Assembly (NCBI GenBank): GCA_947460445.1
Contig: CANHHS010000077.1
Span: 1-6,960, forward strand
DNA length: 6,960 nt
Source of the DNA: Opitutia bacterium
GTDB taxonomy: Bacteria > Verrucomicrobiota > Verrucomicrobiia > Opitutales > UBA953
Direction of reading: 5' to 3'
Shown here: piece by piece, positions 1-6,031 of the stretch
How positions within the stretch are numbered: position 1 is the stretch's first letter
Layout: every line of letters begins with the position of its first letter
The notes under the pieces: generated by a model
Databases searched by the model: none
What the model was told of the DNA's origin: nothing
Seen by the model: the letters and a program-made list of their open reading frames with translations, nothing else
Program-made: the position numbers and the translations under genes

Positions 1-434
1 CGGGCGCTGACGTCGTTGGCGCATGTATACCCTAAGACATTAGACAAGGCGTCCTCCGACGTCGCATTGCGAAAATCGCGCCCGATAATCACCGCGAGCT
101 CGGCTTCAAAATCTACTTTATCGCTTCGGAGATGACGTGGCAGGCGAACGGTTTCACCCGAAGCAATCACTGAAGCTGGACTCTTCATGAAAACCGTCGG
201 CCAAGTTTGCTGGGCAGCACCGAACTCTTTGGCATGCGCTGCGTAATTTACACCAATCGCAAAAACCGCACTTGGTTGTACCGGGGTAAGGAAACGACTC
301 GGCTTGATGGTCTTACCTGTTGTCAAAAAACGTACGCCGTCCCTTTCGAGCAATTCCCAGCTTCGATCAGGCCGTTGAAAGCAATAGAGTGGGTTAGAAC
401 CCTGAGACTCGACACAGCGGAACACACGCATCAT
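1..434 (-). CDS. Fumarylacetoacetate hydrolase (FAH) family protein, 3' end cut off by window edge
   Basis: Reading the minus strand from an ATG at 434 gives 144 codons that run off the left edge. An in-frame stop lies directly upstream of this ATG; a second ATG follows at 431. The protein shows the FAH-fold signatures in order: IGVNYAAHAKE (residues 60-70), VFMKSPASVI (81-90), VDFEAELAVIIG (107-118) and GYTCANDVSAR (135-145). By family knowledge, E110, E112 and D141 should bind the catalytic divalent metal, and H67 with E70 matches the catalytic His-Glu pair. The active site therefore looks intact as far as it is visible. Members cleave or hydrate 2-oxo/diketo acids, or decarboxylate oxaloacetate, in the cytoplasm; the substrate cannot be told from this half. 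The N-terminal 50 residues are a typical variable cap. It is divergent from the oxidoreductase gene, which could suggest a shared sugar-acid catabolic role. No clear Shine-Dalgarno precedes either ATG. Confidence 0.9.
   Translation of the reverse strand, partial: MMRVFRCVESQGSNPLYCFQRPDRSWELLERDGVRFLTTGKTIKPSRFLTPVQPSAVFAIGVNYAAHAKEFGAAQQTWPTVFMKSPASVIASGETVRLPRHLRSDKVDFEAELAVIIGRDFRNATSEDALSNVLGYTCANDVSA
391..402. promoter_or_regulatory. Interrupted palindrome upstream of the oxidoreductase gene (possible operator)
   Basis: GGGTT-AG-AACCC is a 5+2+5 perfect inverted repeat about 50 bases upstream of the ATG at 452. It lies inside the 5' coding part of the divergent FAH gene. Because the divergent starts are only 17 bases apart, any promoter and operator for the rightward gene must sit here. 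That is the only reason to suspect a regulatory role; chance is a serious alternative. Confidence 0.2.
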
Positions 435-436
435 TT

Positions 437-441
437 AAGGG
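437..441 (+). promoter_or_regulatory. Ribosome binding site of the Gfo/Idh/MocA gene
   Basis: AAGGG lies 10 bases before the ATG at 452. It is the clearest Shine-Dalgarno-like sequence in the window and supports this start. It occupies most of the 17-base gap between the divergent start codons. Confidence 0.5.
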
Positions 442-451
442 TCTGTATCTT

Positions 452-1765
452 ATGCCTAATCGCAAGCAGAAGTCCGACCTATCCCGCCGAAACTTCATAA
501 GCAAAGCTGCTGTACTCGGTGCAGGCTTAACTATTCTCCCGCGTCACGTCTTCGGCCGCGGTTATATTCCACCCAGTGAAACCGTTAACCATGTACTCAT
601 TGGTTGTGGTGGTATTTCGCATATGCATACGGGCGCATGCACCGGTCCACTCAATCGATGGATTGCGGTTTGTGATGTAGATGCCAATCGCATGAACGGG
701 CGAGCGAATGAACTCAAAGCCGCCAATGGCGGACAACTCCCGCGCACTGCTAAAGATTATCGCGAAGTGATCGGACTCGCCGACGCTGACGTTGTTCACG
801 TCTGCACGCCACCGCACTGGCATGGTCCCATCGGTGCCGCAGCCGCACGTGCCGGTAAAGCGGTTTGGGGTGAGAAGCCTTTAACGCGAACCATCGGCGA
901 GGGGCTTGCGTTGGTGGACATCGTTCAGCGCGCCAAGATGCCTTTTCGTGTTAACACCTGGTTCCGTCTCAATAGCACAAATTATTACGGCATCGGTCCT
1001 GCCCGCGACATCCGTCGCATTGTCGCCAGCGGCGTACTCGGCTGGCCTTTAACCGTTCGCGTCGCCTCCGGTGCAGGCGGCATCGAATGGAAAGTACATA
1101 CCTGGTCCGGGAAGACGAATTTAGATCCACAACCTGTACCGCCACACCTTGACTGGGATTTTTACTGCGGACCATCGCCACTCATCCCGTATCACCCTCA
1201 CCGCTGCCATGGTTCTTTCCGTGGTTACTGGAATTTCGACCAAGGTGGCTTAGGCGACATGGGGCAGCACTTCCTCGATCCCGTACAGTACTTCCTCGGT
1301 AAAGATGGCGAATACCCAGTGAGTGCCGAGTCCGATGCACCACCCCAAGATGCCGTAGCGTGTGGTGCATGGAAGACCGTAACCCTTAGTTATCGCGACG
1401 GCTGTAAGGTGATTCTTGAATCCGAACTCTGCCCAGGTCACGGCAGCCGTCCATTTATCGAAGGCCCGAAGGGTCGTCTCTGGGCAGACATGCGCACGGA
1501 TCCACCCGAGTTAGCAATAAAGGCACGCGAGTTTCCACTACCTGAACATCAAGAAGATGACTTTGTGGCTGCCGTGCGCGAGCGTCGTCCATTCGGTTAC
1601 GGCGTATCTGAAGCACACCATAGTTGTACCATGGTTAACCTCGCTGCGCTTTCGGTAAGGCTTGGACGTAAGATTACGCTCTCTGCTGACGGCAAAGAAA
1701 TTGTCGGCGACCCTCAGGCTCAACGACTCCATTCGCCGGAACTACGCACGCCATGGCTACTCTGA
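452..1765 (+). CDS. Gfo/Idh/MocA family oxidoreductase with Tat signal
   Basis: This 437-residue protein is a probable NAD(P)-dependent sugar or sugar-derivative dehydrogenase. It opens with a twin-arginine signal, SRRNFISKAA (residues 11-20), followed by a short hydrophobic stretch, so export of the folded protein is predicted. The Rossmann part starts at VLIGCGGIS (48-56), with an acidic residue after the second strand (AVCDVD, 72-77). CTPPHWH (118-124) and GEKP (140-143) are hallmark motifs; the lysine of EKP is the conserved catalytic or cofactor-contact residue of the family. The C-terminal substrate domain includes DWDFYCGPSP (234-243) and GGLGDMGQH (265-273), with a likely catalytic His273. 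This Tat-bearing subtype is abundant in Planctomycetota and Verrucomicrobiota. AAGGG 10 bases upstream supports the start. The end overlaps the next gene by 13 bases, so translational coupling is likely. The substrate is unknown. Confidence 0.92.
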   Translation: MPNRKQKSDLSRRNFISKAAVLGAGLTILPRHVFGRGYIPPSETVNHVLIGCGGISHMHTGACTGPLNRWIAVCDVDANRMNGRANELKAANGGQLPRTAKDYREVIGLADADVVHVCTPPHWHGPIGAAAARAGKAVWGEKPLTRTIGEGLALVDIVQRAKMPFRVNTWFRLNSTNYYGIGPARDIRRIVASGVLGWPLTVRVASGAGGIEWKVHTWSGKTNLDPQPVPPHLDWDFYCGPSPLIPYHPHRCHGSFRGYWNFDQGGLGDMGQHFLDPVQYFLGKDGEYPVSAESDAPPQDAVACGAWKTVTLSYRDGCKVILESELCPGHGSRPFIEGPKGRLWADMRTDPPELAIKAREFPLPEHQEDDFVAAVRERRPFGYGVSEAHHSCTMVNLAALSVRLGRKITLSADGKEIVGDPQAQRLHSPELRTPWLL

Positions 1766-2361
1766 GTTCTCGTCAGGAATTTCTCTGGGTTGCGAGCATC
1801 TCGGCAGTCGTTTGCTTGCTGTCATTCTTTGGTTGTCGCGACGTGCCAACCTGGGCGATGGAAGCTGCCCCAGTTATCCTTGGTATTGCCCTTGCATGGT
1901 TCTTTCCGATCACGCCGACGCATCTATTAAGTCGATTACTATTTATTCACGCGCTCATCTTGCTGGCCGGTGCGCATTGGACGTATGCCGAAGTACCGAT
2001 TGGTTTTTCAGTCCAAAATACTTTTGGTTTTACACGTAACCATTTTGATCGCGTCGGCCATTTCTTCCAAGGGCTCGTGCCGGCATTGATTGCCCGGGAG
2101 ATTTTACTTCGCCGTGCATGGGTTGCCTCTGCGCAGGTCGCTTCTGTAATGGGTTTTGCGTGTGCTCTTGCCTTCAGTGCGTTCTACGAACTGATTGAAT
2201 GGTGGGCGGCTCTTTTGCTCGGTGCAGGTGCCGATGCTTTCTTAGGCACTCAAGGTGACCCCTGGGATACTCAATCTGACATGGCCTGTGCTGCTGCTGG
2301 TGCGCTTCTTGCCATGACACTCCTTGCGCGTGCCCACGACCGTTCGCTTTCTAAACTTTAA
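1753..2361 (+). CDS. yjdF: YjdF-type (DUF2238) inner-membrane protein
   Basis: This 202-residue polytopic membrane protein matches the YjdF/DUF2238 family, whose function is not established. Hydrophobic segments lie near residues 11-27, 38-53, 57-75, 127-145 and 178-193. The conserved polar motifs sit between or at the ends of these: FDRVGHFFQG (98-107), PALIARE (110-116), YELIEWW (145-151) and DAFLGTQGDPWDTQSDM (161-177). The run of invariant Asp, His, Glu and Gln residues suggests a buried polar or metal site rather than a simple structural protein; that is inference. Length is typical of the family. The ATG at 1753 overlaps the upstream oxidoreductase gene by 13 bases, and 4 bases separate its stop from the next gene's start, which fits one transcript. 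No good Shine-Dalgarno is visible, so coupling to upstream translation is plausible. Confidence 0.85.
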   Translation: MATLSSRQEFLWVASISAVVCLLSFFGCRDVPTWAMEAAPVILGIALAWFFPITPTHLLSRLLFIHALILLAGAHWTYAEVPIGFSVQNTFGFTRNHFDRVGHFFQGLVPALIAREILLRRAWVASAQVASVMGFACALAFSAFYELIEWWAALLLGAGADAFLGTQGDPWDTQSDMACAAAGALLAMTLLARAHDRSLSKL

Positions 2362-2365
2362 TTGT

Positions 2366-3274
2366 ATGCGCCTTCTCATCGCTATCTTCACATGCCTATT
2401 CATTGCACATCCAAGTGTGCATGCAGCGGATGTTGCACGTTATGAACCTGTCTTGAAACAAGCGGATGCGGCTTTTGTCGGCGCAAAATCGCCCGCTCGC
2501 CTTGCAGCGATGACGGCAGTGCATCAGGCGACCCTCGATCTTTGTAATCCTACACGTGCGGATGACGGCACGCAGGCATGGTGGTTTGTGCAACTGCGTC
2601 AGCGCCTTAAAAAAGATGCCGATCCAGAGGTAACCTATTTTCTCGAAACCGAGCTCCGCTTTGCCCCTGAGCCCAAGAAGCCAGCGGTGATGCAGTTGCC
2701 CGCAGCGGTCACTCAAGTCCCTTATCAAGCCGGCCAAGGCACCATGGCTTCACTTGCAGATACCGCACGCTCGCTCGATTTAGGCGAACGCCCCCGCCTG
2801 ACCGTCGATCAACTTCGATCGATGGCTAGCGACGCTAAACTCAAAGCCGAAGAATCAGATCGCGCACTTGTTTTGCTGCGTCGTATGAATCCTTCGGCCG
2901 CCGTACCGCTTCTTTGGGAGCGTCTCCAGTCGGCCAAGAAGCGCTCCGAAGTTATGTCGTGGGAAGAACAGCTCATGCGCGTGCCCGTAGAGAGTGTGGG
3001 TAAGGTGGCCTACGACGAAAAATGGACCGCACCTGTGCGAGCGGCTTGGTTACGCATCGCTGCCTCCCGTTCCCAATTACCCGTCAACGTGCCCGATCGT
3101 GCGGGATGGCTCGAGTTATTGAAAGGCCCTGCCAACGAAAACACCGAGGCTGCTTGGGATGCGGTGCCTCGGGTCTTTAAGGCAAGTGACCGTGCCGACC
3201 TTGAGGCCATTGCCAAGACCCTCCCAGAGCGTCTGGTGCCGCGTGCCAAGCTAGCCATAGGCCTGGTGCGTTGA
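2366..3274 (+). CDS. Hypothetical secreted alpha-helical protein
   Basis: I do not recognise a family. I start it at the ATG at 2366 (302 residues), 4 bases after the yjdF stop, because this puts a classical signal peptide at the very N-terminus. The signal is MRLLIAIFTCLFIAHPSVHA, with predicted cleavage after Ala20 (VHA, then AD). An upstream in-frame start at 2324 would add 14 residues ahead of the signal and overlap yjdF, so it is less likely. The mature protein has no obvious transmembrane segment and few cysteines. It is rich in Ala, Leu, Arg and Glu in helix-like spacing, especially after about residue 140, where short helix pairs resemble HEAT or TPR-type solenoids without a clear repeat consensus. 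A Pro/Gln-rich linker (about 110-130) separates an N-terminal domain containing a WW pair from the C-terminal helical part. A periplasmic location is inferred. Confidence 0.75.
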   Translation: MRLLIAIFTCLFIAHPSVHAADVARYEPVLKQADAAFVGAKSPARLAAMTAVHQATLDLCNPTRADDGTQAWWFVQLRQRLKKDADPEVTYFLETELRFAPEPKKPAVMQLPAAVTQVPYQAGQGTMASLADTARSLDLGERPRLTVDQLRSMASDAKLKAEESDRALVLLRRMNPSAAVPLLWERLQSAKKRSEVMSWEEQLMRVPVESVGKVAYDEKWTAPVRAAWLRIAASRSQLPVNVPDRAGWLELLKGPANENTEAAWDAVPRVFKASDRADLEAIAKTLPERLVPRAKLAIGLVR

Positions 3275-3293
3275 CCGACGCTTGCCCTCGGTC
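3273..3293 (+). other. Small hairpin at the stop of the secreted-protein gene, upstream of aroK
   Basis: GACCGA (3273-3278) and TCGGTC (3288-3293) form a perfect 6-bp stem with a 9-base loop. It begins within the TGA stop codon and ends 22 bases before the aroK ATG. There is no following T-run, so it is not a standard intrinsic terminator. It might partly insulate aroK from the upstream operon. Confidence 0.25.
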
Positions 3294-3315
3294 GCTCCGT
3301 TAGATTGGATACGTC

Positions 3316-3867
3316 ATGCCCAAAGTATCTGCGACACCGAACCTGATCCTGACAGGTTTCATGGGTACGGGTAAGTCGACCCTTGGGCGCGTATTGGCTT
3401 ACCGCTGGAATCGACTCTTTGTCGACACCGACGAATTAATCGAAAAATCGACAGGTAAGACGATTGCGGAAATTTTTGCGGAAAAGGGTGAAGCAGAGTT
3501 TCGTCGATTAGAACGCGAAGTCGTCGAATCTAAACTTCCTGAAAATGGAGCGATTATTTCCTGTGGTGGCGGATTGCCAATTCCCGATGGCATGACGGAC
3601 CTTTTAAAAAGTAAAGGCGTCGTCGTAACGCTCTTTGCTTCTGCCGAATCCATCCTGCGTCGCACCCGTAACCGTACGCACCGTCCATTGCTGCAAGGCG
3701 AAGACCCCGAGGCGGTTATCCGCAAACTCATGGCTGAGCGCGAGCCAGCCTATCTACGTTGTGGTACGTCCGTCTTTAGCGATGGACGTACTGTCCAGCA
3801 AATGGTCGAAGCCGTGGAACGTATTTACGCTCGCGAGTCCAAGCGTTGGGTTAAGTCAAAGGGCTAA
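3316..3867 (+). CDS. aroK: Shikimate kinase
   Basis: This cytoplasmic enzyme phosphorylates shikimate to shikimate 3-phosphate with ATP, the fifth step of chorismate synthesis. At 183 residues it has the usual length for a single-domain kinase. The Walker A loop is GFMGTGKST (14-22), with K20 binding phosphate. D37 and D39 in VDTDELIE match the Mg and shikimate aspartates. FRRLERE (62-68) supplies the shikimate-binding arginine (R63). CGGG (83-86) is the conserved glycine loop. The lid contains NRTHRPLL (119-126), and REPAYLRCG (142-150) carries the C-terminal arginine region. All key residues are present. The ATG at 3316 places the P-loop at the normal distance from the N-terminus. The gene follows the secreted-protein gene by 41 bases, and its last 17 bases overlap the end of convergent aat. 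It could be the last gene of the upstream series or have its own promoter. Confidence 0.96.
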   Translation: MPKVSATPNLILTGFMGTGKSTLGRVLAYRWNRLFVDTDELIEKSTGKTIAEIFAEKGEAEFRRLEREVVESKLPENGAIISCGGGLPIPDGMTDLLKSKGVVVTLFASAESILRRTRNRTHRPLLQGEDPEAVIRKLMAEREPAYLRCGTSVFSDGRTVQQMVEAVERIYARESKRWVKSKG

Positions 3868-4531
3868 GCGGCGAAGCCCAAGGCAGTCCTTTCGGCTTAA
3901 CATCCCGTAAGGCCATCAAGGCGCTTAAGAAATCACTACGCGTAACCGCCACCGCTCCCAACGAAGCGAGGTGCTCTGTGGGTACTTGGCAATCAATCAG
4001 GCCGAAATCACAGCTACGTAAACGCTGCATCAGGCGCACAAACCCAACTTTCGAGGCATCGGGTTCATGGTGAAACATCGATTCACCACAAAAAACTCTT
4101 CCGATAGAAACCCCATAAAGACCACCGACAAGTTTGCCGCCACGGCGTACTTCCACGCTATGCGCATGTCCTTGGCGATGTAACTCTACATAGGATTGAA
4201 TCATTGCCTCGGTAATCCAGGTGCCGTCTTGCCCCGGTCTGGGTACGGCTGCACAGGCACGCATCACGCCTTCGAAGTCTTGATTAATTGTCGTTTCCCA
4301 ATGCGCCTTTCGTTCTGTCTTACGCAAACTTTGGCTCACCTTGAGTGATTCTGGAAGGAGCACAAACCGCGGATGCGGGCACCACCATTGAATGGGTTGA
4401 CCCTCACTGTACCATGGGAAGACGCCTGCGCGGTAGGCACTTAAAAGGTTAGCAGGGTTTAGGATGCCTCCACGGGCGACCGGACTTCCCTTGGGAGCCT
4501 TGTTTAAATCAACCGTATCCCAGTCCAGCAT
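3851..4531 (-). CDS. aat: Leucyl/phenylalanyl-tRNA-protein transferase
   Basis: This cytoplasmic aminoacyl-transferase moves Leu or Phe from tRNA to N-terminal Lys or Arg of proteins, marking them for ClpS/ClpAP-type degradation (bacterial N-end rule). Starting at the ATG at 4531 it has 226 residues, close to the usual length. Family motifs in order: LLSAYRAGVFPWYSEGQPI (29-47), WWCPHPRFVL (49-58), TWITEAMIQSYVELH (104-118), GHAHSVEV (121-128), GGLYGVSIGRVFCGESMF (136-153) and LIDCQ (178-182). A longer form from a GTG at 4558 would add nine residues. I prefer the ATG because the GTG form starts inside a strong hairpin (4533-4563) and the extra residues match no family feature. The 3' end overlaps aroK tail to tail by 17 bases. 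The neighbouring helix-turn-helix gene upstream, in the same direction, suggests co-transcription. Confidence 0.93.
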   Translation of the reverse strand: MLDWDTVDLNKAPKGSPVARGGILNPANLLSAYRAGVFPWYSEGQPIQWWCPHPRFVLLPESLKVSQSLRKTERKAHWETTINQDFEGVMRACAAVPRPGQDGTWITEAMIQSYVELHRQGHAHSVEVRRGGKLVGGLYGVSIGRVFCGESMFHHEPDASKVGFVRLMQRLRSCDFGLIDCQVPTEHLASLGAVAVTRSDFLSALMALRDVKPKGLPWASPLSPLT

Positions 4532-4532
4532 T

Positions 4533-4563
4533 CCAAGATGCCACGCCTTGCGTGGCACCTTGG
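4533..4563 (-). other. Strong RNA hairpin between the helix-turn-helix gene and aat
   Basis: In minus-strand RNA the arms 4563-4550 and 4546-4533 pair over 14 bp around a 3-base loop (4547-4549). Thirteen pairs are Watson-Crick and one is a G-U wobble (4558/4538). It starts 7 bases past the helix-turn-helix stop and ends one base before the aat ATG at 4531. No U-run follows, as expected for a standard intrinsic terminator. It would hold the region where an aat ribosome site should lie, including an AAGG that falls at the loop. It could be a partial terminator, a processing site or a translational control element for aat. Confidence 0.6.
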
Positions 4564-4570
4564 CAAGCGG

Positions 4571-4903
4571 TCACTTGGTAATGTTGTAAACCGAAGGGAT
4601 CGAGACGCCGAGTTCGGTCGCAATCTCGCGGACGGAAAGACCTTTGTCGCGCATACCTGCTGCACGCTTGCGCATGGACTCGTCGATGACGGCACGACGG
4701 CGGGCAGGGCGGGTCATTAAGCGGAGGAGGCGACGGGCCAATTCCTGCTTGGAAAGGCGGTCAATCTCCTTGGTCAGCTTCTGGCTCTGGCGGCGGTGGG
4801 TTTCTTCCCAAGATTCCGAGGCGAGATCACGGGCACGCGCTAAAGCGGCTCGGACAAATGCGTCTTTGGAGACGTACTCAGATGGGTTCAGGTCTAATTT
4901 CAT
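4571..4903 (-). CDS. Small helix-turn-helix protein, putative DNA-binding regulator
   Basis: This 110-residue basic protein has a clear helix-turn-helix at its extreme C-terminus: KGLSVREIATELGVSIPSVY (87-106), ending four residues later. The motif resembles the C-terminal DNA-binding segment of resolvase/invertase proteins (Hin/Pin type), but no catalytic recombinase domain is present, so recombinase activity is not expected. The N-terminal 80 residues are charged and helical, with a segment about 30-58 that could form a coiled coil for dimerisation, and an Arg-rich stretch (61-71). It starts at the ATG at 4903 without a visible Shine-Dalgarno, downstream of an AT-rich region that probably holds its promoter. 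Its stop is 12 bases before the longest possible aat start. DNA binding is inferred; targets are unknown. It may be an autoregulator or a remnant of a mobile element. Confidence 0.7.
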   Translation of the reverse strand: MKLDLNPSEYVSKDAFVRAALARARDLASESWEETHRRQSQKLTKEIDRLSKQELARRLLRLMTRPARRRAVIDESMRKRAAGMRDKGLSVREIATELGVSIPSVYNITK

Positions 4904-4964
4904 AATTTATCAATAAGATGTAAAACCTACTTATAGCAAATGGGTTTAATAATAAAGTTAAGCC

Positions 4965-4975
4965 AATCAATGATT
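4965..4975. promoter_or_regulatory. 11-base palindrome, possible operator
   Basis: AATCA-A-TGATT is a perfect 5+1+5 inverted repeat, about 62 bases upstream of the helix-turn-helix start codon. On the minus strand the surrounding sequence GATAATCATTGATT resembles half of a classical Fur box (GATAATGATAATCATTATC), but it is incomplete. It could equally be an autoregulatory site for the helix-turn-helix protein or a chance feature of AT-rich DNA. Confidence 0.25.
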
Positions 4976-4977
4976 AT

Positions 4978-4998
4978 CTAGTAAGGATAGTTACTTAG
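4978..4998 (-). terminator. Weak hairpin downstream of nadA
   Basis: On the minus strand AGTAA and TTACT (4995-4991 and 4984-4980) pair around a 6-base loop, and two more pairs are possible past a one-base bulge. It begins 17 bases after the nadA stop. There is no strong GC stem and no U-run, so termination here is only a possibility. Confidence 0.15.
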
Positions 4999-5014
4999 CA
5001 CTGTGTATAAACTT

Positions 5015-6031
5015 TTAACGGCTCCATTCGAGCATCCGCCGCAGAGGAATTTCGGCGGCCGCGCGGACTGATTCTTCGAGCTTAATTTCAGGCCCACCAT
5101 TGACCAAGCAGTCTCTCAATTTCTGCAGGGTATTCATCTTCATGTAACGACATTCATTGCACGAACAACGATCCGTGGGTGCGGCCACAAAAGTTTTATC
5201 CGGAACTTCGCGTCGTAAGCGGTGAATCATCCCAGACTCGGTTGTGACAATTAACGTTTTTGAAGTTTGTTGTTTAGCCCAAGCGACCATCCGCTCGGTG
5301 CTGCAAACTTCGTCCGCTAATTCTCGCACCGCTTCGGTACACTCAGGGTGAGCGACCACGGGAGCACCAGGGTGGGCGGCTTTAGCTCGGAGAAGTGCTG
5401 ATGGTGTGAATTGGACGTGTGCGTAACAGCTACCTGGCCAGAGTTGCATGCGACGGCCCGTGCGCGAGGCGACCCACTGACCAAGGTTTTGATCGGGCAC
5501 AAAGAGGATTTCTTGGTCGGCTGGAATGCGTTCGACAATCTTACACGCGTTTCCGCTCGTGCAGATGACATCGGAGAGCGCCTTAACGGCAGCGGAACAA
5601 TTGATGTAAGCAACAATCTTGCGCTTGGGATTTTCAGCTTTAGCCGCTGTGAGTTTTTCAGGCGTGCAGGAATCAGCCAGCGAGCACCCCGCCTCTAACA
5701 CAGGTAGAAGCACGCGTTTGCTCGGGTTCACGATCTTGGCGGTCTCCGCCATAAAGTGCACCCCACAGAAGACGATGGTGGAGGCTTTAGCTTCAGCGGC
5801 CTTGTAGGCTAGGCCCAATGAGTCACCCACGTAATCGGCGACGCCTTGGATATCTTCGCACTGATAATTATGGGCGAGGATGATGGCGTCATTTTTCTTT
5901 TTTAACTCAAGCACCTCGCGTTGTAACTCCGAGAGCGGCAACGGCGAAGCCGGTAGTGGAGGGAAGACATCTGGAACAGGGAAGGTTGGCACGGCAGAAA
6001 TTAGCTTTTGGATTGTTGGCACTTCGAACAA
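5015..6031 (-). CDS. nadA: Quinolinate synthase
   Basis: NadA condenses iminoaspartate (from NadB) with dihydroxyacetone phosphate to give quinolinate, the pyridine-ring step of NAD synthesis, using an oxygen-sensitive [4Fe-4S] cluster in the cytoplasm. The 338 residues match a full-length enzyme. Recognisable segments: ILAHNYQ (51-57), VADYVGDSLGLA (64-75), FCGVHFMAETAKI (88-100), GCSLADSC (115-122), PDQNLGQWVA (179-188), WPGSCYAHVQF (198-208), HPEC (228-231), TTESGMI (263-269) and CNECRYMKMNT (291-301). By family comparison, cluster ligands are expected at C89, C202 and one of C291/C294; extra cysteines are present. A Pro-rich N-terminal stretch (about 15-33) precedes the core. The ATG at 6031 overlaps the upstream Fur gene by 31 bases; a GTG at 5992 would leave an 8-base gap and is a real alternative. 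NadB is not in the window. Confidence 0.95.
   Translation of the reverse strand: MFEVPTIQKLISAVPTFPVPDVFPPLPASPLPLSELQREVLELKKKNDAIILAHNYQCEDIQGVADYVGDSLGLAYKAAEAKASTIVFCGVHFMAETAKIVNPSKRVLLPVLEAGCSLADSCTPEKLTAAKAENPKRKIVAYINCSAAVKALSDVICTSGNACKIVERIPADQEILFVPDQNLGQWVASRTGRRMQLWPGSCYAHVQFTPSALLRAKAAHPGAPVVAHPECTEAVRELADEVCSTERMVAWAKQQTSKTLIVTTESGMIHRLRREVPDKTFVAAPTDRCSCNECRYMKMNTLQKLRDCLVNGGPEIKLEESVRAAAEIPLRRMLEWSR

Larger units (their letters stand above)
4904..5014 (-). promoter_or_regulatory. AT-rich intergenic region upstream of the helix-turn-helix gene, downstream of nadA
   Basis: These 111 bases are markedly richer in A and T than the flanking genes. They probably contain the promoter of the helix-turn-helix gene and the end of the nadA transcript. 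I cannot assign convincing -35 and -10 boxes. Two structures stand out: an 11-base palindrome at 4965-4975 and a weak hairpin at 4978-4998. No ORF of interest lies here. Confidence 0.4.

Noticed and set aside
207..500. Rightward 97-codon open frame across the left region
   Set aside because: It lies opposite the FAH-family gene, whose minus-strand frame carries family motifs throughout. The rightward frame has no recognisable features and overlaps the start of the oxidoreductase gene.
1662..2039. Rightward 125-codon open frame
   Set aside because: It is out of frame with, and spans the junction of, the oxidoreductase and yjdF genes, both of which have clear family motifs.
3861..3879. GGGCT/AGCCC stem as a bidirectional terminator for aroK and aat
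   Set aside because: The stem is only 5 bp with a 9-base loop, has no T-run on either strand, and lies partly in coding sequence.
4571..4903. The helix-turn-helix protein as a complete resolvase, transposase or toxin-antitoxin component
   Set aside because: There is no catalytic domain, no adjacent partner gene, and no terminal inverted repeats or target duplications around it.
4923..4947. AAACC/GGTTT inverted repeat in the AT-rich gap
   Set aside because: Five pairs across a 15-base loop in AT-rich DNA is expected by chance.
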